Assembly (NCBI GenBank): GCA_947378615.1
Contig: CANCKV010000055.1
Coordinates: 1-10,798 of the forward strand
Reading direction: 5' to 3'
DNA: 10,798 nt
Source of the DNA: Chitinophagaceae bacterium
GTDB taxonomy: Bacteria; Bacteroidota; Bacteroidia; Chitinophagales; Chitinophagaceae
Shown: positions 1-5,150 of the stretch, in pieces
Position numbering within the stretch: the first letter of the stretch is position 1
How the letters are laid out: every line of letters starts with the position of its first letter
Program-made: the position numbers and the translations under genes
Notes under the pieces: generated by a model
Told to the model about the DNA's origin: nothing
Databases searched by the model: none
What the model saw: the letters and a program-made list of their open reading frames with translations, nothing else

Positions 1-194
1 ATGTTGTTGCAATCAGAGTGATTGCAGATACGAAAACTGATATTTTTTGCTGTTTTTTCATCTTAACGCCGCTAAGGTAATAGAATAATGTAAATTGATA
101 AACATTTTTTCCTAATTTTCGCCACTTATTAGCTTGCTGTTATGGAAAGACCTGCATGAATAGTGCAGGAATACTTTGATTTAGTTGATAAATG

Positions 195-218
195 AACAGT
201 TTTCCAAACAAAACTGTT
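195..218. promoter_or_regulatory. 9-bp inverted repeat in the ppc leader
   Basis: AACAGTTTT and AAAACTGTT form a perfect 9-bp dyad around a 6-nt loop, ending 57 nt before the ppc start. The right arm could instead pair with CAGTT a few bases downstream (about 223-227), giving a mutually exclusive weaker hairpin. A second small hairpin (CCTGCA/TGCAGG) lies at 151-169. An operator or a leader hairpin are both possible. No clear TAnnTTTG promoter element was found in 1-275 to decide whether the dyad is transcribed. The rest of 1-275 shows no convincing gene. Confidence 0.35.
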
Positions 219-275
219 ATTAGCAGTTAAATCAATAAACTTGGAACAATATTAAATATTCATAACACACAGCTC

Positions 276-2855
276 ATGACGAATAGTTCTATCGGACTAC
301 AGAAATTTAAAAATAGTGTTGGAATCAAATTCCAATTGTACAACAGCCTCTTCGGCTCACTCCCTTTTCATCGAATAGAAAAAACGGGCGTTTTGGTTTC
401 CTTGCTTTTGGTTAATTGCGAAGAAGGATATCACAAAGGATTAAGTCCTGTTGAAATTATCGATGATTTTTTTGCTAAACAGACTAATTACATTAAGGAC
501 GAAGAAAAAGCAGACTTACTTTTTCGTTTTGTACAATATGTAGAAAGGCAAGTGGTGTTGTTTGATGCCCTTGAAGATGCAGCTTTTACCAAAGTACAGG
601 ACATGGGTGGAAAGGGAACGATGAAACATTTGGAAATGGTGGTTGAACAACATCAATCTCAAGATGAATTAACCGAAAAACTCAAAGACTTTAATATACA
701 ACTAGTGTTGACTGCACACCCTACGCAATTTTATCGTGGGGCTGTTTTGGGTATTATTCATGATATTTCTTCGGCAGTCGACCATAATAATGAGGCAAAT
801 ATTTATACTTATCTGCAACAATTAGGACGTACGCCATTTTTCCAAAAAGAAAAGCCGACCCCTTATGATGAAGCAATGAGTTTATTGTGGTATTTGGAAA
901 ATGTATTTTATCAGTCAACTGGCAAAATTATCAGTAATATCAAAAGTGCCTATCCAAATATTTCTTGTTCTGATAATCCAATTATCAAAATGGGATTTTG
1001 GCCGGGTGGAGATAGGGATGGTAATCCATTTGTGAAGGCAGAAACCACTTTGAGAGTGGCTGAAGCCCTCCGGAATGGTATCATTAAATGTTATCATAAG
1101 GACACTAGAAAACTTAGAAAGAGACTTACCTTCAAAGGTGTGGATGTGCTGATGAACAAGTTGGAAAAAAATCTTTACAACCAAATTTACCTTTGCGATT
1201 ACAATGGAGGAATGACAAAGCAGTCAATTCTCGAACTTTTGCATGAAGCACGTGAGTTGATTATATATCAACACAATAGCCTATTTATTGATTTGATAGA
1301 TAGTTTCATTGGTAAAGTCGAGGTATTTGGAATGCACTTTGCTTCAATCGATATCCGTCAGGACAGTAGTGTTCATGTGAAGGTGATAGATTGTGTGGCA
1401 AAGAAAACGGACATCTTACCAAAAACTTATGTGTTATTAACCACAGCCGAGAAAATTGAGGCACTTACTTCAATAACACAAAAAGTGGATGACAGCATTT
1501 TTACTGATGATGTACATCAAGATACCCCGAGAGTGATAGAAGCAATCAAGACGATTCAGAAGACAAATGGAGAAGCAGGTTGCAACAGATATATCATCAG
1601 TCAATGTACGAGTGCATTGAATGTTATGGAAGTGTATGGTTTGTTTTTGATGAGTGGATGGAAGTCTGAGGAAATGACGGTTGATATCGTTCCATTGTTC
1701 GAAACGGTAGATGATTTACATCATGCAGCAGAGGTGATGAAAGAACTGTATGAAAATCCTGTTTATAGTCAACATCTTACCCGTCGTGGAAAGAAACAAA
1801 CTATTATGGTCGGTTTCTCTGATGGTACAAAAGATGGTGGATATCTAATGGCTAATTGGAGTATCTATAAGGCTAAAGAAGAATTGACTGCAATATCAAA
1901 AAAATATGAAATTGATGTGGTATTCTTCGATGGTCGGGGTGGTCCCCCTGCTAGAGGAGGTGGAAAAACATCTCAGTTTTATGCTTCAATGGGTGATAAG
2001 ATTGCTAATAAGGAAATTCAACTCACTGTTCAGGGGCAAACCGTAAGTAGTAACTTCGGAACAATTGATAAGGCACAATTCAATATGGAGCAATTGCTTC
2101 ATGCAGGACTTTCTAATAATCTGTTGCTTAAGAATAAGACTACATTATTAGAAAAGGAAGAGGAGTTGATAAACGTTTTGGCCGAGAAGAGTTTCAAATC
2201 ATATATCGGATTAAAAGGGCATCCTTACTTTGCCGATTATCTAAGCAATGCGAGTGCACTGAAGTTTTATGCTTCCACTAATATTGGTAGCCGCCCTGCT
2301 AAAAGAGGTGCAGGCACTAAAGTAGTACTAAAAGATTTGAGAGCAATACCATTTGTGGGTGCTTGGAGTCAGTTGAAACAAAATGTTACGGGTTATTATG
2401 GTGTAGGAACTGCTTTCAAACAAATTGAAGACGAAGGCAGGTGGGATGAGTTAGTCAGTTTATACAATCATTCCTTATTCTTCAAGACTTTGCTCGACAA
2501 TTGTGAGATGGCGATGAATAAATGTTTCTTTCCATTAACTGCTTTCTTGAAAGAACATCCTATTTATGGAGAAATATGGAATATGGTGCATGATGAATTT
2601 GAATTAACCAAGAAATATGTTTTGAAATTGTCTGGTCATACCGAATTGATGCAGGACTATCCGATTGATCAATTGTCTATTCAGATGCGGGAACGTATTG
2701 TGTTGCCTTTAGTCACTATTCAGCAATATGCAATTACTAAGGTGAGGAAGTTGGAAGAAGATTTGGTATTAAATGCTCCGATAAAATCTACTTATGAGAA
2801 ATTGGCAATGCGTTGTAGTTTTGGTATCATCAATGCAGGAAGAAATTCGGCGTAA
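276..2855 (+). CDS. ppc: phosphoenolpyruvate carboxylase
   Basis: Cytoplasmic enzyme that carboxylates phosphoenolpyruvate with bicarbonate to oxaloacetate, refilling the TCA cycle. The 859 residues span the full family length (E. coli 883). Visible motifs are VLTAHPTQ with the catalytic His at 148, GFWPGGDRDGNPFV at 240-253, VPLFETVDDL at 472-481, GFSDGTKDGG at 513-522, FDGRGGPPARGGG at 551-563, QGQTVSSNFG at 586-595 and SRPAKRG near 670-680. The protein ends in GRNSA, where E. coli-type enzymes end in NTG. The loop reads FDGRGG where E. coli has HGRGG, so Asp552 replaces the E. coli His579 equivalent; I believe this is usual in Bacteroidota enzymes. Arg560 matches the E. coli Arg587 that takes part in catalysis and aspartate feedback. 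There is no plant-type N-terminal phosphorylation site. The ATG at 276 has an A-rich, SD-less context. The gene is monocistronic, closed by the terminator at 2908. Identification is secure. Confidence 0.98.
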   Translation: MTNSSIGLQKFKNSVGIKFQLYNSLFGSLPFHRIEKTGVLVSLLLVNCEEGYHKGLSPVEIIDDFFAKQTNYIKDEEKADLLFRFVQYVERQVVLFDALEDAAFTKVQDMGGKGTMKHLEMVVEQHQSQDELTEKLKDFNIQLVLTAHPTQFYRGAVLGIIHDISSAVDHNNEANIYTYLQQLGRTPFFQKEKPTPYDEAMSLLWYLENVFYQSTGKIISNIKSAYPNISCSDNPIIKMGFWPGGDRDGNPFVKAETTLRVAEALRNGIIKCYHKDTRKLRKRLTFKGVDVLMNKLEKNLYNQIYLCDYNGGMTKQSILELLHEARELIIYQHNSLFIDLIDSFIGKVEVFGMHFASIDIRQDSSVHVKVIDCVAKKTDILPKTYVLLTTAEKIEALTSITQKVDDSIFTDDVHQDTPRVIEAIKTIQKTNGEAGCNRYIISQCTSALNVMEVYGLFLMSGWKSEEMTVDIVPLFETVDDLHHAAEVMKELYENPVYSQHLTRRGKKQTIMVGFSDGTKDGGYLMANWSIYKAKEELTAISKKYEIDVVFFDGRGGPPARGGGKTSQFYASMGDKIANKEIQLTVQGQTVSSNFGTIDKAQFNMEQLLHAGLSNNLLLKNKTTLLEKEEELINVLAEKSFKSYIGLKGHPYFADYLSNASALKFYASTNIGSRPAKRGAGTKVVLKDLRAIPFVGAWSQLKQNVTGYYGVGTAFKQIEDEGRWDELVSLYNHSLFFKTLLDNCEMAMNKCFFPLTAFLKEHPIYGEIWNMVHDEFELTKKYVLKLSGHTELMQDYPIDQLSIQMRERIVLPLVTIQQYAITKVRKLEEDLVLNAPIKSTYEKLAMRCSFGIINAGRNSA

Positions 2856-2907
2856 AAGTAATAAGTGGTAGGTTATAAATTTAGATTTAAATTTCATTAC
2901 TAAATAG

Positions 2908-2945
2908 AAAGAGGCTGTACCGTAAAGGGCAGCCTCTTTGTTTTT
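2908..2945 (+). terminator. intrinsic terminator of ppc
   Basis: AAAGAGGCTG (2908-2917) pairs perfectly with CAGCCTCTTT (2930-2939) across a 12-nt loop and is followed by G and five T. It lies 53 nt after the ppc stop. Confidence 0.9.
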
Positions 2946-2970
2946 GTGTGCATAGAGATGATGTTAAGGG
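2932..2970. repeat. 39-bp direct repeat, copy 1
   Basis: The segment from GCCTCTTTG to GATGATGTTAAGGG recurs at 3830-3868 in the same orientation with 36 of 39 identical bases; the last 28 bases differ at only one position. Both copies start inside the 3' arm or base of a hairpin followed by a T-run, so each looks like the downstream flank of a terminator. Its association with the 77-bp repeats suggests one composite repeated element, contiguous at the second locus but split here (39-bp part first, 77-bp part about 100 bp later). Confidence 0.75.
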
Positions 2971-3067
2971 GGGGACTTATGATCCCATTGCTAGTGGGGG
3001 ATAAATGGGATGATTACATTTGCTTCAATAAAATAATGTAATAATAGCTTTTTTGTATTATTTCTTG
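2971..3067. other. intergenic stretch between the split repeat parts
   Basis: No gene is seen. ATCCCATT (2982-2989) and AATGGGAT (3004-3011) form an 8-bp inverted repeat with a 14-nt G-rich loop. TACATTTG at 3015-3022 matches the Bacteroidota -7 element on the plus strand and would direct transcription into the 77-bp repeat, but no -33 element at a good distance is apparent. The rest is A/T-rich. Confidence 0.35.
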
Positions 3068-3144
3068 TAGCGAAACCACAAGTGAAATACTTGCGGTAGC
3101 AGCGAGTTCGTAAAGCAACCTTGAATAACGTGTGGTAGCAGGGC
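3068..3144. repeat. 77-bp repeat flanking the TA module, copy 1
   Basis: The segment from TAGCGAAACC to GCAGGGC matches 3755-3831 at 67 of 77 positions in the same orientation without gaps. It is clearly richer in G+C than its surroundings. It starts 12 nt beyond the 3' end of the broken toxin gene. The CCACAAGT...ACTTGCGG pair inside it forms a near-perfect 8-bp hairpin with one mismatch. The GCAACC...GGTTGC hairpin intact in copy 2 is damaged here (GGTAGC). No reading frame is apparent; it looks like an interspersed non-coding element. Confidence 0.85.
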
Positions 3145-3156
3145 ATAATTAATTTA

Positions 3157-3449
3157 TCAAGTATCTGTCAATCTTTTTTCTGGGTCTCTACTTGTATGAA
3201 AAATTGCGTAATCAACTATTGAGTTGTCATCAATTTCATAAATGATTATGTAAGGAAATCTTTTGAGTGGTATTCTTCTAAATCCATTTTCAAGAAAGCT
3301 ATAAAAGTTGGATTGGCTAAAATTCTTCTGTACCCAGTTTCCAGTTCTTCTAAAAAAGATTCCCCAAGACCTTCAAGTTGAATTTCGTACCAAGAGTATG
3401 CATCTTTAGCCATTAATATGGCTCTTGGTTTCAGCAGTAGTTGATACAA
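3157..3449 (-). pseudogene. RelE/ParE-family toxin gene interrupted by a frameshift
   Basis: The first part reads from TTG at 3449 through LLLKPRAILMAKDAYSWYE and the FLEELETGYRRILANPTF segment, then leaves the family and stops near 3246. Moving to the -1 frame at the T4 run (plus-strand 3303-3306) restores a typical toxin C-terminus: YSFLENGFRRIPLKRFPY, then IIYEIDDNSIVDYAIFHTSR, then DPEKRLTDT and a stop at 3157-3159. The repaired product is about 97 residues, normal for small RelE/ParE-type mRNA interferase or gyrase-targeting toxins, and the RRIPLKRFPY and HTSRDP blocks are family hallmarks. The simplest reading is loss of one T from a T5 run. Slippage of the ribosome on T-TTT, or a sequencing error, would also explain it. 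The start is also unusual: the antitoxin TAA is directly followed, in the same frame, by TTG, with no ATG at the expected place. It follows the antitoxin gene with zero spacing. Confidence 0.85.
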
Positions 3450-3692
3450 TTAGTCCATGATTTTAGTGCCTCTGATTATTTCCTTTGCTTCATTCCAAGT
3501 GTAAGATTCTGATGCCCCGTTTAAGTGTTTTCTTTTTTCTTCTTCCAATATTTCGAGGTGTTTTGGCGTGCAAATAAAAGAATGTTTTTTAGCAATATCG
3601 TCTTCCATTTGCAAGTACAGCCTCTTCACTTTTGTGTCGTCTGCATCTGCAATGAATTCGTGCAGTTTTTTTCTTATTGCTACTGTTGTCAT
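3450..3692 (-). CDS. antitoxin of a type II RelE/ParE-type toxin-antitoxin module
   Basis: This 80-residue, highly charged, mostly helical protein (starts MTTVAIRKKLHEFIADADD, ends with a WNEAKEIIRG segment) resembles the short antitoxins that precede RelE/ParE toxins in Bacteroidota. Such antitoxins bind and neutralise the toxin through their C-terminal part and often repress their own promoter. Here the assignment rests on length, composition and position immediately before a recognisable toxin gene. Its TAA stop touches the TTG of the toxin in the same frame, so readthrough would give a fusion. The ATG at 3692 has the sequence AACATCTA before it. A weak -7-like TATATTTA lies about 20-30 nt upstream. 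Because the toxin frame is broken, this may be an orphan antitoxin or a decaying module. Confidence 0.75.
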   Translation of the reverse strand: MTTVAIRKKLHEFIADADDTKVKRLYLQMEDDIAKKHSFICTPKHLEILEEEKRKHLNGASESYTWNEAKEIIRGTKIMD

Positions 3693-3754
3693 TAGATGTT
3701 ATTTAAATTGGTTGTAAATATACCTTTTTTGTTTTTAATAATTTATATTTCTCA

Positions 3755-3831
3755 TAGCGAATCCACAAGTGAAACTCCTGCGGTAGCAGCGAGTCCGTGA
3801 AGCAACCTTGAATTACGTGAGGTTGCGGGGC
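3755..3831. repeat. 77-bp repeat flanking the TA module, copy 2
   Basis: Direct-orientation partner of 3068-3144 (67 of 77 bases identical; 10 scattered substitutions, most of them transitions or A/T swaps). It lies 62 nt upstream of the antitoxin start and 59 nt past the end of the DUF5618-like gene. The two copies therefore bracket the TA module, and each also sits just beyond the 3' end of a minus-strand gene. The similarity fades to the left around TATTTCT (about 3747). Copy 2 runs straight into the second 39-bp repeat. Confidence 0.85.
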
Positions 3832-3837
3832 CTTTTT
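3802..3837 (+). terminator. terminator-like hairpin inside repeat copy 2
   Basis: GCAACCT (3802-3808) pairs with AGGTTGC (3820-3826) over an 11-nt loop, then GGGGCC and five T (3833-3837). It has the form of a plus-strand intrinsic terminator, yet no plus-strand gene ends here, because ppc is already terminated at 2945. It may terminate a small RNA or be part of the repeat's own structure. In copy 1 one arm is mutated (GGTAGC) and the T-run is absent. Confidence 0.45.
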
Positions 3838-3868
3838 GATTTTGTGTGCAAAGAGATGATGTTAAGGG
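3830..3868. repeat. 39-bp direct repeat, copy 2
   Basis: Second copy of the 2932-2970 segment (36/39 identical), fused here to the right end of the 77-bp repeat. The two overlap by two bases. The composite unit at this locus is therefore about 3755-3868 (114 bp). Confidence 0.75.
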
Positions 3869-3890
3869 AATATTACCATCTTTATAACTA

Positions 3891-4274
3891 CTAGTGAGAT
3901 ACAACTTCTTGTTTTGCCTCTACCCAACTAATAATGGTTTCCGCTTGCTTTAGACCTTCATTTGCTATCACCACACTTAAATTTCCATCATAAGCCATAG
4001 ACAAATGCAATGTATTATACACCACATTAAACGCATTTAACACTTTTTTATCCATCTTACCCAATTCTTCCTGATACCAATCTACACTCTTTCTTACCTT
4101 TCTTTTCAGACCAAACAGACCATCAAGCGCTTCCAAAACACCACAATAAGCCGTATGACCTGCCATTTTCACATACTTCTTATCATTATAGAATCCATCT
4201 TCGTTCTTCGCCTTATCACCCAATAATTCTTTTGCATTATTGATATATCTATGAGCTTCTTGAATGTGATTCAT
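3891..4274 (-). CDS. DUF5618-like, HEPN-like helical protein
   Basis: A 127-residue protein whose blocks (AHRYINNAKELL near 7-18, DKKYVKMAGHTAYCGVLEAL at 31-50, DWYQEEL at 65-71, LHLSMAYDGNLSVVIANEGL at 89-108) I recognise as the DUF5618 type found in Bacteroidota. It is all-alpha with no signal peptide or membrane segment, so presumably cytoplasmic. The order of a short helix, a small-residue helix of the YxxLxxAL kind, and a final helix rich in Ala/Glu is reminiscent of HEPN domains. The RNase motif Arg-x4-6-His of active HEPN toxins is not present, so nuclease activity should not be assumed. It is preceded by a good promoter with an overlapping dyad and followed by the composite repeat and the TA remnant. 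A relation to that module is possible only by position. Function is unknown. Confidence 0.7.
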   Translation of the reverse strand: MNHIQEAHRYINNAKELLGDKAKNEDGFYNDKKYVKMAGHTAYCGVLEALDGLFGLKRKVRKSVDWYQEELGKMDKKVLNAFNVVYNTLHLSMAYDGNLSVVIANEGLKQAETIISWVEAKQEVVSH

Positions 4275-4287
4275 ATTAAAATTTTTT

Positions 4288-4316
4288 CAAAGGTAGTTAC
4301 AATGAAAGCAATCAAA
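4288..4316 (-). promoter_or_regulatory. Bacteroidota-type promoter of the DUF5618-like gene
   Basis: On the minus strand TTTG (4316-4313) and TACCTTTG (4295-4288) match the Bacteroidota TTTG / TAnnTTTG elements with a 17-nt gap. The start site would fall around 4280-4283, giving a leader of roughly 10 nt before the ATG at 4274. It agrees with the chosen start codon. Confidence 0.65.
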
Positions 4317-4328
4317 TAAATTGTAACT
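4295..4328. promoter_or_regulatory. 9-bp dyad overlapping the DUF5618 promoter
   Basis: AGTTACAAT (4295-4303) and ATTGTAACT (4320-4328) are perfect inverted repeats 16 nt apart. One half-site abuts the -7 box and the other lies just upstream of the -33 box. Half-site centres are 25 bp apart, about 2.4 helical turns. This is where an operator for a dimeric or tetrameric repressor would sit. The regulator is not identifiable. Confidence 0.5.
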
Positions 4329-4588
4329 TATTTCTATAATTACTCTTTGATGAGATGTATATTTTCAAAATTTATCATGTCTATATATGAATAAACCCCA
4401 TTCAATATCTCAATAGGAAGAAAATAAACATCGCATTCCACTTCCCTACAAATACTTTTTCAACAAAAAAGTCAGATTAAATGGCTACTTTATCATTTTC
4501 TTTAGCAAAGAAATTTAATTTTTAAATAAATATTAAAATAATATTAAAAATAGATATAATAAATTAGGTTTATTAAATAAGGGGCTTC

Positions 4589-4596
4589 TATATTTG
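4589..4596 (+). promoter_or_regulatory. candidate promoter -7 element (TATATTTG)
   Basis: TATATTTG is a perfect match to TAnnTTTG, followed by CACC at the likely start region (about 4602). A TTTA at 4569-4572, 16 nt upstream, is only a partial -33 match. If used, transcription begins about 550 nt before the next plus-strand gene (5151). Confidence 0.5.
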
Positions 4597-4606
4597 CACC
4601 TGTCGG

Positions 4607-4638
4607 AGAAAAAGTATATCAATAGAAAGACTTTTTCT
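4607..4638. other. 9-bp hairpin just after the candidate start site
   Basis: AGAAAAAGT (4607-4615) pairs with ACTTTTTCT (4630-4638) over a 14-nt loop. It would be at the very 5' end of a transcript from the 4589 element. It has no T-run after it, so it is not a standard terminator. Confidence 0.4.
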
Positions 4639-4743
4639 GCTTATCCTCATCTTCATTAAATTTTTCATTTACAATTTACGGGTTTTACAAGGTTTCACTG
4701 ATTGATTCAGGTAGTGTCTTAGTATTTCAACCTCTTTTGTTCT

Positions 4744-4764
4744 TATTTCTAGCGTCTAGAAATA
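4744..4764. promoter_or_regulatory. tight palindrome TATTTCTAG-CGT-CTAGAAATA
   Basis: A perfect 9-bp inverted repeat with a 3-nt centre. It could be a stable hairpin in RNA or a compact operator site in DNA. No promoter element is obvious right next to it. Confidence 0.4.
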
Positions 4765-4891
4765 CAAACATTGGATAGAAAAACATGTTTTACATTACGA
4801 TTAAATGTTTTTTCAAAGGTTATTATTCATTTTTAAGAACTAACTCTGGTAGTTTGAGTCGGAACAAATATTTTTCGAAAGAATTAAAATG

Positions 4892-4929
4892 TTTTTGGCA
4901 AGCAATTGACAATTTCTAGCTGCCAAAAA
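4892..4929. other. long bulged hairpin TTTTTGGC/GCCAAAAA
   Basis: TTTTTGGC (4892-4899) pairs with GCCAAAAA (4922-4929). After a single bulged A the helix continues with AGC (4901-4903) and GCT (4919-4921...). The A/T outer arms would give a T-run at the 3' side only on the minus strand's own arm, and no clear terminator tail follows on either strand. Confidence 0.4.
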
Positions 4930-4937
4930 TCAGTAGG

Positions 4938-5076
4938 TGCTTTGAAAAGTATTTAATATACCACGTAAAACATATTATAAGATACTACATAAGCATAAAT
5001 AGATTTGAAAAATTTTCGTTGGACACGAAATAAATATTTTTACTTACATAAAATATTTTAATTGCTTTGAAAAGTA
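4938..5076. repeat. 14-bp direct repeat TGCTTTGAAAAGTA, two copies
   Basis: TGCTTTGAAAAGTA occurs at 4938-4951 and again at 5063-5076, 125 bp apart in the same orientation. Each contains CTTTGA, close to the promoter element core TTTG; the second copy lies 75 nt before the start codon at 5151 and reads TTGCTTTG, one base from TAnnTTTG. The repeat could be a duplicated promoter or protein-binding site, or chance in A/T-rich DNA. Confidence 0.4.
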
Positions 5077-5150
5077 AGAAGAATTAAACAGTTTACTTGA
5101 AAATATTAATTAACAGATTACCATAAATAGGTAATATAAAAATAAGAATT

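Larger units (their letters stand above)
4329..5150. other. gene-poor A/T-rich region with hairpins before the FN3-like gene
   Basis: No convincing coding region is seen over 822 bp. The longest plus-strand candidate is a 44-codon frame at 4785-4919 of A/T-rich composition without recognisable features. What is present is a strong -7 element at 4589, three perfect hairpins (4607-4638, 4744-4764, 4892-4929) and a 14-bp direct repeat (4938-4951 and 5063-5076). 4329-4560 shows nothing beyond A/T-rich sequence. The region could be a long 5' leader, host an unannotated RNA, or be a decayed insertion scar. Confidence 0.5.

Noticed and set aside
915..1184. Minus-strand frame inside ppc (89 codons)
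   Set aside because: Antisense shadow of a conserved ppc region. The frames at 7242-7457, 7882-8265 and 8459-8761 on the minus strand are likewise shadows of the AhpD-like and Nfu genes and flanks.
3068..3868. Integron cassette / attC interpretation of the repeat-flanked TA genes
   Set aside because: TA genes between repeats of 80-110 bp recall chromosomal integron cassettes, but no attC core pair (RYYYAAC...GTTRRRY) could be placed and no integrase is in the window.
2932..3868. CRISPR array
   Set aside because: Only two copies of each repeat, hundreds of bases apart, with genes between them and no regular spacers.
4785..4919. 44-codon ATG frame in the gene-poor region
   Set aside because: Length is expected by chance, codons are A/T-biased, it resembles no known protein, and its end overlaps the 4892-4929 hairpin.
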